Below, in pieces: positions 8,458 through 17,443 of a stretch of DNA of 64,000 nt. The notes beneath the pieces are model-generated. The model worked only from the letters and a program-made list of their open reading frames with translations. It was not told the origin of the DNA and did not search any database. Position 1 is the first letter of the stretch. Each line of letters starts with the position of its first letter. The translations under genes and the position numbers were made by a program. This DNA is from Amycolatopsis sp. DSM 110486 (GTDB taxonomy: Bacteria > Actinomycetota > Actinomycetes > Mycobacteriales > Pseudonocardiaceae): assembly GCF_019468465.1 (NCBI RefSeq), contig NZ_CP080519.1:10285001-10349000 (forward strand), in the 5' to 3' direction.

Positions 8458-9618
8458 CTACTGGTCGATCACGGACCCGTCGATGCTCAGGCGCGCCTTG
8501 ACCGGCCGTGGCACGTACGGCACGCGCTCGGTCACGTCCGGACGCAGTTTCACCCCGATCCCCGGGCTCGCGTCGACCAGGAGGAACCCACGGCCGTCGT
8601 ACTCGGGCTGGCCCGTCACGATCTCGCCGCCGTCCGGCCGGTCGGCCAGCAGCGAATGCCAGGTGCGGCCCGGGTACTCGAGCAGTGCGAAGTTGGGGAT
8701 CGCCGCCGCGATCTGCAGCGACGCGGCCGTGAGCACGGGGCTGAGCGGGTTGTGCGGCACGACGCCGATGTGTTGCGCTTCGGCGAGCGCGGCGATCTTC
8801 TTCGCTCCGGTGATGCCGCCGACCATGCCGACGTTCGGCCGCACGAACTGCACCGCCGAACGGCGCAGGAGCATGGCGAACTCCCAGATCGAGGTGAGCC
8901 GCTCCCCCGTCGCGATCGGCACGTCGACCCGGCTCGCGACGTACTCCATCTCGTCGAAGTTGTCCGGCGTCACCGGGTCTTCGAGGAACTGCGGGCGGAA
9001 CTCGGCGATGCCCAGTCCGAGCTGCACCGCCTCGGCCGGGGTGAGGCGCCGGTGGATCTCGATGCACAGGTCGACGTCGTCACCGACGGCGTCGCGGTAG
9101 GCGCCGACGGCCTCGATCGCGTGGCCGATCTTCGCCGCGTGGGTCTCGAAGTACGGCACGGAGCGGTCTTCGTCGAGGAACGGCGTCAGGTGCCCGACGG
9201 CCGTGAACCCCTGCTCCTTGGCCGCCTTCACGCCGGCGACGAGCTCTTGGCGGGTCGTACCGACCACGTGCTGGTACACCCGCGCGCGCTCACGGACGGG
9301 GCCGCCGAGCAGCGCGTGGACCGAGGCGTCGCGGTACTGGCCGGCCAGGTCCCACAGGGCGATGTCGATCGCGCTGAGCGCACCCATGATGTCGGCGCCG
9401 CGGAAGTGGAAGGCGCGGTAGAGGTACTGCCAGTGGTGCTCGATCCGCAGCGGGTCCTCGCCGAGCAGGTACTCGCCGAACTTCACCACCGCGGCGGCGG
9501 CGGACTCGTGGAAGCCCCACGCCCCCGACTCGCCGAGCCCGACGAGGCCTTCGTCGGTGTGGACCTGGACGAAGAGGTAGCGGTCGACCAGGATCGGCTC
9601 GACCTTCGTGATCTTCAT
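8458..9618 (-). CDS. Enolase-superfamily sugar-acid dehydratase (galactonate dehydratase-like)
   Basis: A 386-residue member of the mandelate racemase/muconate lactonizing group. The N-terminal capping domain begins MKITKVEPILVDR. In the barrel the Mg2+ ligands appear as E187 (in IEIHRR), E213 (FLEDP) and E239 (TGER). H189 and H289 (VPHNPLSP) match the catalytic histidines of D-galactonate dehydratase. Dehydration of a C5/C6 aldonic acid to a 2-keto-3-deoxy acid is the expected reaction, but specificity cannot be set by eye. The ATG overlaps the stop of the upstream MFS gene, which probably imports its substrate. Confidence 0.85.
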   Translation of the reverse strand: MKITKVEPILVDRYLFVQVHTDEGLVGLGESGAWGFHESAAAAVVKFGEYLLGEDPLRIEHHWQYLYRAFHFRGADIMGALSAIDIALWDLAGQYRDASVHALLGGPVRERARVYQHVVGTTRQELVAGVKAAKEQGFTAVGHLTPFLDEDRSVPYFETHAAKIGHAIEAVGAYRDAVGDDVDLCIEIHRRLTPAEAVQLGLGIAEFRPQFLEDPVTPDNFDEMEYVASRVDVPIATGERLTSIWEFAMLLRRSAVQFVRPNVGMVGGITGAKKIAALAEAQHIGVVPHNPLSPVLTAASLQIAAAIPNFALLEYPGRTWHSLLADRPDGGEIVTGQPEYDGRGFLLVDASPGIGVKLRPDVTERVPYVPRPVKARLSIDGSVIDQ

Positions 9619-10979
9619 CAGGCGGCACCGTCTTTCGCGTAGGCCGGCGCGGCAGTCGCGTCGGGATCGTTCGCACCCGCGACCACGGGCTTGGACAGGG
9701 AGATGCAGACGAAGCTGATCGCGCCGAGCACGACCATCAGCAACGCCACGGGCCAGTAGGAACCACCCGCCAGATTCACCAGGCTCAGCCCGGCCACGCG
9801 GATCAGGCCACCGACCGCCGATACCGACTCACGGGCCAGGGACACGCCGCTCACCCGGATCCGCGGCTCGAACATCTCGGTCAGGTAGGCCGCCTGCCCG
9901 GCGTTGTTCAGCTCCTTCCCGACCGACGTGCCGAGGATGAGCGCGAGCCAGATGACCACGGGCTGCCCGGTGTCGACGAGCCAGTAGAACGGGAACGCGA
10001 GCACCATCGCGAACGCGGCCGCGGTCAGGTAGACCCGTTTGGTGCCCAGCCGGTCCGTGAGGTGGCCGAACAGCGCCACCGACCCGATGCCGAGGGCGGA
10101 CGCGATGAGCAGGCCGGTCAGCACCGTCTGCTGCGCGACGCCGACTTGCTTGACCGCGTAGACCGTGACGAAAACCGTGTAGAGGTAGCCGAGCGGCGGG
10201 TCCATCAGCCGCGCGCCGGCGGCGAGGAGCACCTGCTTCGGTGCCGTGCGCAACAGTTCCGCCATCGGGACGCGGGGCTGCTCGCCGGTGCCCTTGACCC
10301 GCTGGAACTCGGGCGTTTCCTGCACCCGCAGCCGCAGGAACAGACCGACCGCCACGGGCACGATCCCGACCAGGAACGGGATTCGCCAGCCCCACGAGAG
10401 CAGCTGGTTCTCAGGCAGGGTGCCGATCACCGCGAAGGCGGCCGTCGAGAGCAACATCCCGATCTCGGCGCCGACCTGCGCGGTCGACGCGAACAGGCCC
10501 CGTTTCCCGGGAGGCGCGTACTCGGCACTCATCACCACCGCGCCGCCGAACTCGGCGCCCGCGCCGAAGCCCTGGCACAGCCGCAGGAACACGAGCAGGA
10601 TCGGCGCCCAGACGCCAATACTGCCGTAGGTCGGCAACGCGCCGATCAACGTCGTCGCGATGCCCATCAGCACGAGGGTGGTGATCATCACGGCCTTGCG
10701 GCCGTGGCGGTCGCCGAGGTTGCCCAGCACCACACCGCCGAGCGGCCGCGCCACGAACCCGACGGCGAAGGTGGCCACCGACGCGATCGTGCCGACCTCC
10801 GAACCGAGGTCCGGGAAGAACAGCTTGTTCAGCACCAACGCCGACGCGAGCCCGTAGAGAGCGTAGTCGTACCACTCGAGAGCGCTGCCGATGATGCTGG
10901 CGGCCACGACTCGACGCCGCATCGGCGACTTCCCGCCGTCGACCGGGTCCGGCTCAGCCGGTGTTCGTCGCGCATCCAT
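9618..10979 (-). CDS. MFS transporter, metabolite:H+ symporter family
   Basis: A 453-residue, twelve-helix major facilitator of the MHS type (ShiA/ProP/KgtP relatives). It shows the EWYDYALYG opening helix, the loop 2-3 signature GNLGDRHGRKAVMI, RLCQGFGAGAEFGGA and the repeat FGHLTDRLGTKRV in the second half. MHS carriers import organic acids such as shikimate, citrate, alpha-ketoglutarate and aldonates. Operon linkage to a sugar-acid dehydratase points to an aldonate or similar acid. GAGAGG precedes the ATG. It is distinct from, but clearly related to, the MFS protein encoded at 11.2-12.5 kb. Confidence 0.9.
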   Translation of the reverse strand: MDARRTPAEPDPVDGGKSPMRRRVVAASIIGSALEWYDYALYGLASALVLNKLFFPDLGSEVGTIASVATFAVGFVARPLGGVVLGNLGDRHGRKAVMITTLVLMGIATTLIGALPTYGSIGVWAPILLVFLRLCQGFGAGAEFGGAVVMSAEYAPPGKRGLFASTAQVGAEIGMLLSTAAFAVIGTLPENQLLSWGWRIPFLVGIVPVAVGLFLRLRVQETPEFQRVKGTGEQPRVPMAELLRTAPKQVLLAAGARLMDPPLGYLYTVFVTVYAVKQVGVAQQTVLTGLLIASALGIGSVALFGHLTDRLGTKRVYLTAAAFAMVLAFPFYWLVDTGQPVVIWLALILGTSVGKELNNAGQAAYLTEMFEPRIRVSGVSLARESVSAVGGLIRVAGLSLVNLAGGSYWPVALLMVVLGAISFVCISLSKPVVAGANDPDATAAPAYAKDGAA

Positions 10980-11187
10980 TCATGTCATCCTCTCCATTAA
11001 GGACTGATGCGGGCACGACGGATCCACGATCTCGCGCCGGCGCGTCCGTCCGACCAGGACAGCTCGCTTCTCCGTCGGCTCGTGCAACGGTGCGTCAGGC
11101 CACGGGAGGGATGCCAGGCCAGTGCGGGTCAACTGGCCTGCTGCGTCAGCGCGGTCCTCGGTCTCGACAGGAAAGGCCAAAACTGAC

Positions 11188-11230
11188 ACGGGTGGCCGCG
11201 GCCGCTTCGACAGCGGTCGCGGCCACCCGT
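11188..11230 (-). terminator. Intrinsic terminator of the 21.1-11.2 kb operon
   Basis: Two 19-base arms (11188-11206 and 11212-11230) are complementary with one G/T mismatch around a 5-base loop. Reading the minus strand, the stem is followed directly by GTCAGTTTTGG, giving a short T tract. It sits 15 bases downstream of the last gene of the long operon. It is the strongest hairpin seen in the window. Confidence 0.85.
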
Positions 11231-11245
11231 GGTTCGGCGGCGTCC

Positions 11246-12550
11246 TCAGGCGGCGACGGTGGGTTGCGCCAGGGGGCGCCGTTTCCGCATCGCCGCCACC
11301 GCGATCAGCCCGACGAGCGACGTGGTGAGGACGAAGTAGTACGGCGAGCGCAGGTCGTCGGTCGCGCTGACCAGCCAGGTGCCGATGTAGGGCGCGGTGC
11401 CGCCGGCGATGACCACGGAGATGTTCGTGGCCAGCGCGGTGCCGGTGTAGCGGACCTCGTCGGGGAACAGTTGCGGTGTCACGGTGTAGGAGGCGACCTG
11501 GAGGAACGCCATGTTGACCATGATGAGCACGTAGCCGAGCGCGGCGAGCCCCAGGTTGCCGACGTCCATGAGCAGGAAGCCGGGATAGGTGATCACGGCG
11601 TAGCCCACGAGCCCGATCACGGCGACCTTGAGCGGACCGATGCGGTCGGCGAGCCGCCCCGCGAACGGCATGAGACCGACCGCCACGAGGGTGACCGCCG
11701 CGGTGATCCAGTACACCGGCGATTTCGCGTAGTGCAGGTTGGTGACCAGGTAGATGGAGATGAACGTGGAGCCGATGTACGCCGCGCCCTGCACGCCGAT
11801 GCCGAGCGCAGTCGCCTTGACCAGTGCCCCGGGGTAGTCACGCAGGGCGGATGTCAAGGGGAAGCCGTGGCGGGCGGTCGTGACGTCGCGGTCGATGTCG
11901 GGCAGCATGCGCCGCGCGAGGTAGCACACGACGGTGAGCGGCAGGCCGATGAGGAACGGGATCCGCCAGCCCCAGGAGCTCAGCTGGTCAGCGGCCAGCA
12001 CTCCGGACACGATGCCGACCGCGGCCGAGGCGATCGCGAAGCCGGCGTTGGTGCCCATCGGGGTGAACGCGCCGTAGCGGGCCTTCTTGCCCGGTGGCGC
12101 GGCCTCCGAGATCACGGTCGCGGCACCGCCGACCTCGCCGCCGGCGAAGAAGCCCTGCGCCAGCCGCACGACCAGCAGGAGGACCGGTGCGAGGACACCG
12201 ACCATGGCGTAGGTCGGCAGCACGCCGATGGCGGTGTTGGCGAGCCCGATGCCGACGACGGTGACGAGCAGCGCCCGCTTGCGCCCGAACCGGTCGCCGA
12301 CCCAGCCGAACACGATCCCGCCGATCGGGCGGATCACGTACGACAGGGCGAACACGGCCAGGACCGCCAGCAGGGACGCCACGGGGTCTTTGCCGGGGAA
12401 GAACAAGGGCGCGATGATCGCCGAGACGTAGCCGTAGAGGGCGTAGTCGTAGTACTCGATGAGCGTGCCGATACCGCCGGCCAAGCCGACGCGGCGAACC
12501 TCTTTCGCGGTGCGGAGGGACACTTCTGGCTCCAGGTCGCGGATGGTCAT
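11246..12550 (-). CDS. MFS transporter, metabolite:H+ symporter family (operon-terminal)
   Basis: About 434 residues from the ATG at MTIRDLEPE, chosen because GGAGG lies at correct spacing; the TTG further upstream has no ribosome site. MHS-type features are EYYDYALYGYVSAI, GWVGDRFGRKRALLV, RLAQGFFAGGEVGGA and a second-half GRLADRIGPLKVAVIG loop. It is the last gene of the ten-gene operon, 60 bases after the dehydrogenase-epimerase gene. It is the likely uptake carrier for that operon's organic-acid substrate, alongside or instead of the ABC importer at 22-25 kb. Confidence 0.9.
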   Translation of the reverse strand: MTIRDLEPEVSLRTAKEVRRVGLAGGIGTLIEYYDYALYGYVSAIIAPLFFPGKDPVASLLAVLAVFALSYVIRPIGGIVFGWVGDRFGRKRALLVTVVGIGLANTAIGVLPTYAMVGVLAPVLLLVVRLAQGFFAGGEVGGAATVISEAAPPGKKARYGAFTPMGTNAGFAIASAAVGIVSGVLAADQLSSWGWRIPFLIGLPLTVVCYLARRMLPDIDRDVTTARHGFPLTSALRDYPGALVKATALGIGVQGAAYIGSTFISIYLVTNLHYAKSPVYWITAAVTLVAVGLMPFAGRLADRIGPLKVAVIGLVGYAVITYPGFLLMDVGNLGLAALGYVLIMVNMAFLQVASYTVTPQLFPDEVRYTGTALATNISVVIAGGTAPYIGTWLVSATDDLRSPYYFVLTTSLVGLIAVAAMRKRRPLAQPTVAA

Positions 12551-12610
12551 GCCCGGCCTCCGTCGCAAAGGGACGGTGGCTTCGTTGCCGTTGTCATCTG
12601 GTGCGCTTCC

Positions 12611-13588
12611 TTACTTCAAGCCGTCGACGTAGGCGCGGACGATGTCGTCGAAGGAAAGTTCCGCTGCCAGGCCTAGCTTGTCCGCGCGGGGGGTGTGGAA
12701 CCGGGCCGGCCAGTTGCGCACGATGGCGCCGACGCCCACGTCGTCCGTCCAGTCGATGAGGTCGCTGGTACCGGCACCCGCCACGCGGTCGAGGGCGAAC
12801 GCCATCTCCTGCGGGGTGGTCGTGAGCGCCGGCAGGTTCATCGCTGTCGGGCTTCCCCACGTTGCGTCGCCGACTTCGGCCGCACGCAGCAGCCCCTCCA
12901 GAGTCTTGCGCGGGGAGGACAACGCGATCGGCGTGTCGGACGGCACCGGACAAGCGGCGCGCTCTCCGGCCAGCGGCTCGCGGATGATGCCGGACAGGAA
13001 GCTCGACGCTGCCGCATTGGGCTTTCCCGGCCGGACCGACACGGTCATCAGCCGAACCGACCGGCCGCGCACGAATCCCTTGCGGGTGTAGTCGGCCACG
13101 AGCTGTTCGCCGATGAACTTCTGGATGCCGTAGCTGGACTGCGGCCGCGGCAAGGTGTCGTCGTCGACGGCGCCGATCGGGCCGATCGCCGGATCACTGC
13201 CGAACACCGCCAGCGAGCTGGAGAACACCACCACCGGTGGCACGGCCAGCGCGCGCGCGTACTCCAGCAGCGTGCGAGCGCCGTCGAGATTGGTGCGCAT
13301 GCCGAGGTCGAAATCGGCCTCCGCCGCGCCACTGACCACACCGGCCAAGTGGAAGATCGCGTCCACTGGACCGAGATCGTCGAGTGCTGTCGCGAGATCG
13401 CCGACGACCGAGCGCACCCGCTCGTCGGCGATGAGGTCGGCGGGCGGGGTGACCAAGTCGACGAGCACGAGCTGACCGATCTCTTCGGGTGCCGCGCCGC
13501 CGAAGCCGATCGGGGCTTCGAGCAGACGACGGGCGAGCAGCGCGCCGAGGAATCCGGCGCCACCGGTGATGACGATGCGCGTGCTCAT
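12611..13588 (-). CDS. DenD-like NAD-dependent dehydrogenase/epimerase
   Basis: Extended SDR of about 325 residues. It opens RIVITGGAGFLGALLARRLL (Rossmann GxxGxxG) and has the catalytic YGIQK motif after SSYGIQKFIGE, with an active-site serine in VVFSSSLAVFG. Length and motifs match D-erythronate 2-dehydrogenase (DenD), which works with OtnK-type kinases, and the adjacent coupled gene is such a kinase. GGAGA precedes the ATG at MSTRIV, which overlaps the preceding gene's stop. Oxidation of a four-carbon sugar acid to its keto acid is inferred from this pairing. Other uronate or aldonate substrates remain possible. Confidence 0.82.
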   Translation of the reverse strand: MSTRIVITGGAGFLGALLARRLLEAPIGFGGAAPEEIGQLVLVDLVTPPADLIADERVRSVVGDLATALDDLGPVDAIFHLAGVVSGAAEADFDLGMRTNLDGARTLLEYARALAVPPVVVFSSSLAVFGSDPAIGPIGAVDDDTLPRPQSSYGIQKFIGEQLVADYTRKGFVRGRSVRLMTVSVRPGKPNAAASSFLSGIIREPLAGERAACPVPSDTPIALSSPRKTLEGLLRAAEVGDATWGSPTAMNLPALTTTPQEMAFALDRVAGAGTSDLIDWTDDVGVGAIVRNWPARFHTPRADKLGLAAELSFDDIVRAYVDGLK

Positions 13589-14985
13589 GCTTTCTCCAGT
13601 CGGTCGATGACGTCGGCCAGTGACGTTTCGCCGCCGACGTTCCCCGCGAACACGATGTAGGGCAGCCCCCGCGCCGGACCCGACGCCGGCTCCCACAGAG
13701 AAACGATGCCCGGCAGCAGCGAGCCCCGGATCCACGCCCGGTCGATCCCGAGAGACTCCGTGGCCACGTCGGACGAGGTGATGCCGCCCTTCGCGACCAC
13801 ATAGGACGGACGCCGCGCCGCGACGGTCTCCCCCGCGACCCGGGTCAGCGCGGCGCTGACCCGCCGCGCGATCTCCAGGCTGTGCGCTTCGTCCCGGCCC
13901 TTGACGAGGGTTCGCGAGGTTCGCAGGACGACAAGTGAGTCCGTCAGCGCCGTCGTGGCCGCGGTGACAGCGTCGCGCAGGTGCTGTTCCGAACGTCGGT
14001 CGTCGAGGATCGTCGGCACGTCGAGCTCGACGGTGGTGAAGCGGCGCCGGACGGCGAGGTGCTCGAGCTGCCGGCTCGTGAGTCCTACGTGGGACCCCAC
14101 GACGACGAGGCCGTGCGCGTCGCCCTCGACCAGCCGCGCGAGCGTCCCGTCGTCGATCGGCGGCTGCGCGTCCTGCCCGACCCGCGCTCGCACGAACGAC
14201 GGGCCGACGCGGTAGAGGAACGTTTTTCCGTCCTGTTCCGCCGCGAGGATCGCGAGCACACTCGCGCGGAGGTCGTCGTCCTCGTCGGCGTCGAGCACGA
14301 CTACCCGGCCGTCGCGGACGTCGTTCAGCCGGGCGCGCAACGTGCCGTCCGTGCCGGTGCGGATCACGTCCAGCGTCAGCTCGGCGACTTCGCCCCGCGG
14401 GATGCGGCCCGCGCTCTTCTCTTCCACCCACTCGGAGAGCTTCGACGAGCGATAGCCGAAGGACGCGTCGCGGGCGAACTCGCTCTCGGCCACCGGCACG
14501 AGACCGCCGGCACCGCGCAGCCAGTGCGTGCCCTCGATCGTGACGCGCCCGGCGTCCACATAGGCCGGTGCCAGCAGGACCCCGTCGACCGCCGCACCAT
14601 GGCGCGACACCACGTCGCCCAGGACGTCGGTCTCCAGCGGGAAATGGCCACGCAGCGTCGAATCGCTGCGGCTGGCGAACGCGAGCCGGACGTTCTCCTG
14701 TTCCGCCGCGACGAGACAGGCCTCGGCGACCTCACGGTCACGGGCGGCGGCGTCCTCGGGCGAAAGGCTCCGAGTGTTGGTCAGCACGTAGAACCCCGCC
14801 GTGCCCTGCCGCAGGGCCCAGCGGATGTCCTCGACCGTCCAGCGGGTGAGCACGGGCAGTTCACGCACGGTCTGCGTGCCGGTGGGGTCGTCGTCGAGCA
14901 CCGCGACCTGGCGGGCACCGGCGAGCGCGCGCCGCACCTGCTCGACCGGGACACCACGGACCGGCGGCAGCGTCCCCGGGGTCAC
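13585..14985 (-). CDS. Four-carbon acid sugar kinase family protein (OtnK/DtnK-like)
   Basis: A 466-residue DUF1537-type kinase. The N-terminal substrate domain contains DDDPTGTQTV (31-40) and the ASRSDSTLRGHFP segment. The C-terminal nucleotide domain has VVVGSHVGLTSRQ, YVVAKGGITSSDVA and a final glycine-rich FAGNVGG. Known members phosphorylate D-threonate, D-erythronate-derived 3-oxo-tetronate or related acids at C4. The GTG start overlaps the upstream DUF993 gene and its stop overlaps the DenD-like gene, so three genes are translationally linked. The usual partner PdxA2 or OtnC is absent; the DUF993 protein may replace it. Confidence 0.85.
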   Translation of the reverse strand: MTPGTLPPVRGVPVEQVRRALAGARQVAVLDDDPTGTQTVRELPVLTRWTVEDIRWALRQGTAGFYVLTNTRSLSPEDAAARDREVAEACLVAAEQENVRLAFASRSDSTLRGHFPLETDVLGDVVSRHGAAVDGVLLAPAYVDAGRVTIEGTHWLRGAGGLVPVAESEFARDASFGYRSSKLSEWVEEKSAGRIPRGEVAELTLDVIRTGTDGTLRARLNDVRDGRVVVLDADEDDDLRASVLAILAAEQDGKTFLYRVGPSFVRARVGQDAQPPIDDGTLARLVEGDAHGLVVVGSHVGLTSRQLEHLAVRRRFTTVELDVPTILDDRRSEQHLRDAVTAATTALTDSLVVLRTSRTLVKGRDEAHSLEIARRVSAALTRVAGETVAARRPSYVVAKGGITSSDVATESLGIDRAWIRGSLLPGIVSLWEPASGPARGLPYIVFAGNVGGETSLADVIDRLEKA

Positions 14986-16157
14986 TCGATCCCCTCGGTG
15001 GCCAGCAGCAGGCGCATGCGGTGGGCGGCCAGCTCGGGGTCGGGGAAGAGACCGAGCTCGTCGGTGAGCACGAACAGGTCGGTCAGGTGCTGCAGCGACC
15101 GCATGCCTTCGCGGCCGCTGACCATGCGGAAGTGGTCCTGGTGGCCCGAGAGCCAGGCGACGAACACCGTGCCGACCTTGTACCGGTCGGCCGGGGCCTC
15201 GAACATCTTGACCGCGAGCGGGATCGAGCGGTTCATCGTCTCGGTGAAGCCGGCTTCGTCGCCGGCGTCGAGCGCCGCGAATCCGGCCGCCGCGATGGGC
15301 GCGATCGGGTCGAGCACCCCGAGCAATCCGTGGCTGTGGTGCTCGCCGTCACCCAGCAGCAGGTCGGTGTAGCCGTAGTCGTCGCCGGTGAACACCTTCA
15401 CGCCGGCGGGCAGGCGGCGGCGGAACTCCTGCTCCAGCTCGTGGTCGAGCAGGCTGAACTTGATGCCTTCGAGCTTCTCGACGTTGTCGCGGGCCAGCTG
15501 GACGACCACGTCCATGGCCGAGAGCACGTCGGTGTGACCCCAGTACCCGGCCAGGCTCGGGTCGAACCCGGTGCCGAGCCAGTGCACGATGGCGGGGTTG
15601 TCCGTCTTCGACAGCACGTCGCGGTACACCGAGAGGTAGTCGTCCGAGGTCTTCGCGACGGACACCAGGGCGTGGCTCGCGCGCAGGACCGCGGCACTCC
15701 CCTGCGCCTGCACGAACTCGAGCTGTTCGGTGTAGGCGTCGACGATCTCCGCGAGCTCGGGCCGGGCCGAGGTGAGCTGGTCGGTGCCGGCCCCGGCGAC
15801 CACGGCGGCCCCTGCTTCCCGGGCGGCGGCGACTCCGAGGCGGATGAGCTCCTGGGCCTGGGACCAGTCCAGGCCGCCGGGCCCGCGCTCGGAGGTGTCC
15901 ATGGCCTCGGCGATGCCGACACCGTAGGAGAACAGGTGCTGCCGGAAGGCGATGGTCGCTTCCCAGTCGACCGGCGGCCGGTGCCCCGGCTGGTAGTCGG
16001 CGCGCGCGTCGGCGACCACGTGGGCGGCCGCGAGCACGGTGCGCGAGGCGAACGGCGCCGGGTGGCGCGGATAGTCGACGGCTTCGTGCATCACGTGCCG
16101 GGTGGTGCCGCCGTCCAGGGTGGGCACGACGAGCGACGTCGAATTCAGGGTGGTCAC
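14982..16157 (-). CDS. DUF993 dihydrodipicolinate-synthase-like protein
   Basis: A 391-residue protein of the DUF993 group, annotated as a distant dihydrodipicolinate synthase/aldolase relative. It has a TIM-barrel-like composition with LEGIKFSLLDHE supplying a lysine on a late strand, as expected of a Schiff-base aldolase, and VFTGDDYGYTDLL after it. The reaction is not established; retro-aldol cleavage of a keto acid is inferred from the fold and the neighbouring kinase and dehydrogenase. It lies 24 bases after the CoA-transferase gene and overlaps the kinase start (GTGA). Confidence 0.75.
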   Translation of the reverse strand: MTTLNSTSLVVPTLDGGTTRHVMHEAVDYPRHPAPFASRTVLAAAHVVADARADYQPGHRPPVDWEATIAFRQHLFSYGVGIAEAMDTSERGPGGLDWSQAQELIRLGVAAAREAGAAVVAGAGTDQLTSARPELAEIVDAYTEQLEFVQAQGSAAVLRASHALVSVAKTSDDYLSVYRDVLSKTDNPAIVHWLGTGFDPSLAGYWGHTDVLSAMDVVVQLARDNVEKLEGIKFSLLDHELEQEFRRRLPAGVKVFTGDDYGYTDLLLGDGEHHSHGLLGVLDPIAPIAAAGFAALDAGDEAGFTETMNRSIPLAVKMFEAPADRYKVGTVFVAWLSGHQDHFRMVSGREGMRSLQHLTDLFVLTDELGLFPDPELAAHRMRLLLATEGIE

Positions 16158-16181
16158 TGCGGGGAATCTCCTTGCTGGGGG

Positions 16182-17438
16182 TCAGGACCAGGCGGCTGTG
16201 CCGCCGGTGCGTTCGCGGTCGGCTTCGGAGCCGATCACGCCCGTGGCCTTGAGGTGCGCGATTTGTTCGGGGGTGAGGCCCGCGGCGGTGAGGACGTCGT
16301 CGTTGTGCTGCCCGATCTTCGGCGGGACGTGGCGCAGCCGCGCCGGGGTCTCCGAGAGCGCGACGGGCATGCCGACCCACTTGACCGGCCCCACTCCGTC
16401 CACATCGGACTCGATGACGAGGCCGTTGTGGCGCACCTGCGGATCCTCGAACACGGCGTCGTACTCGTGGACCGGCGCGACGAGCACGTCCTCGGCTTCG
16501 AAGCGGGCCATGATCTCGGCGCGCGGGAACTTCCGGATCGCCTCGGCGAGCAGCCGGTGGGTCTCCTCGGTGTGCTCGCGCAGGCCTTCGATGGTCTGGA
16601 ACCGCGGGTCGTCCACGTGTTCTTGCGCGAGCCCGCCGGCCCGGGCCGAGCGTTTCCACTGCTCGTCGACGTAGAACTCGCCGATGAGCGTGAACCACAG
16701 GCCGTCGGCGGCCTCGTAGTAGCCGTAGAGCGCGGTGTTGTGGGCGTGGGCGATGCCGGCGGACGGCCGGTCGAACCGCTGCCCGGTGTTGAGGTAGGTC
16801 GTGCCTTCCTGCAAATGGCTGGTGATCGCCGCGTTGAGCAGGTTCGAGTCGACGACCTGGCCGCGGCCGGTCTTCGCCCGGGCGGCGAGCGCGATCATCA
16901 TGCCCTGCGCGAACTGCATGGACGCCAGGTAGTCGACCATGAACGTGCCCACCGGCACCGGGCCGGTCGCCTGGCTTCCGGTCAGCGCCATCAGGCCACT
17001 GATCGACTGGGCGGCCAGATCCTGGCCGCGGCGGTGCACGTACGGCCCGGACAGCCCGTACCCCGAGGCATAGGCGACGATGATCCGCGGGTTGAGCTTC
17101 GACAGCTCGTCCCAGCCGAAGCCGAGCCGGTCCATCACGCCGGGCCGGAAGTTGCTCGCGACGATGTCGGCGTCCTTCGCGAGCCGGTGGACGAGAGCTT
17201 TGCCCTCCGGCGACTTCACGTCGACGCTGATGCTCTTCTTGTTGCGGTTGGTCGCCGACCAGTGCGGGCTGAACCCGTTCGCCAGGAACGGCGGCTGGAA
17301 CCGGCCGATCTCGCCGGCGTCGATCCGCTCGACCTTGATCACCTCGGCCCCGAAGTCGGCCAGCACCTGCGTGGCCGACGGGCCTTGCTCGAGCTGGGTG
17401 AAATCGAGGATGCGGACACCTTCGAACGCATCGGTCAT
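16182..17438 (-). CDS. CaiB/BaiF class III CoA-transferase
   Basis: 418 residues with the interlocked-ring family pattern: GVRILDFTQLEQGP opening, FGAEVIKVER, NRNKKSISVDVKSPEGK and the GQDLAAQSISGL segment holding the probable catalytic Asp140. Class III enzymes move CoA between organic acids by way of an aspartyl-CoA intermediate. It is separated by only five bases from an unrelated class I-type CoA-transferase in the same operon, which suggests an acyl-CoA step linked to the MaoC hydratase and SDR upstream. Donor and acceptor are unknown. Confidence 0.9.
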   Translation of the reverse strand: MTDAFEGVRILDFTQLEQGPSATQVLADFGAEVIKVERIDAGEIGRFQPPFLANGFSPHWSATNRNKKSISVDVKSPEGKALVHRLAKDADIVASNFRPGVMDRLGFGWDELSKLNPRIIVAYASGYGLSGPYVHRRGQDLAAQSISGLMALTGSQATGPVPVGTFMVDYLASMQFAQGMMIALAARAKTGRGQVVDSNLLNAAITSHLQEGTTYLNTGQRFDRPSAGIAHAHNTALYGYYEAADGLWFTLIGEFYVDEQWKRSARAGGLAQEHVDDPRFQTIEGLREHTEETHRLLAEAIRKFPRAEIMARFEAEDVLVAPVHEYDAVFEDPQVRHNGLVIESDVDGVGPVKWVGMPVALSETPARLRHVPPKIGQHNDDVLTAAGLTPEQIAHLKATGVIGSEADRERTGGTAAWS

Positions 17439-17443
17439 GAGAA

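Noticed and set aside
12611..14431. A 606-residue frame suggesting an extended epimerase
   Set aside because: The N-terminal half is an out-of-frame reading of the kinase gene; the real start has a ribosome site at 13588.
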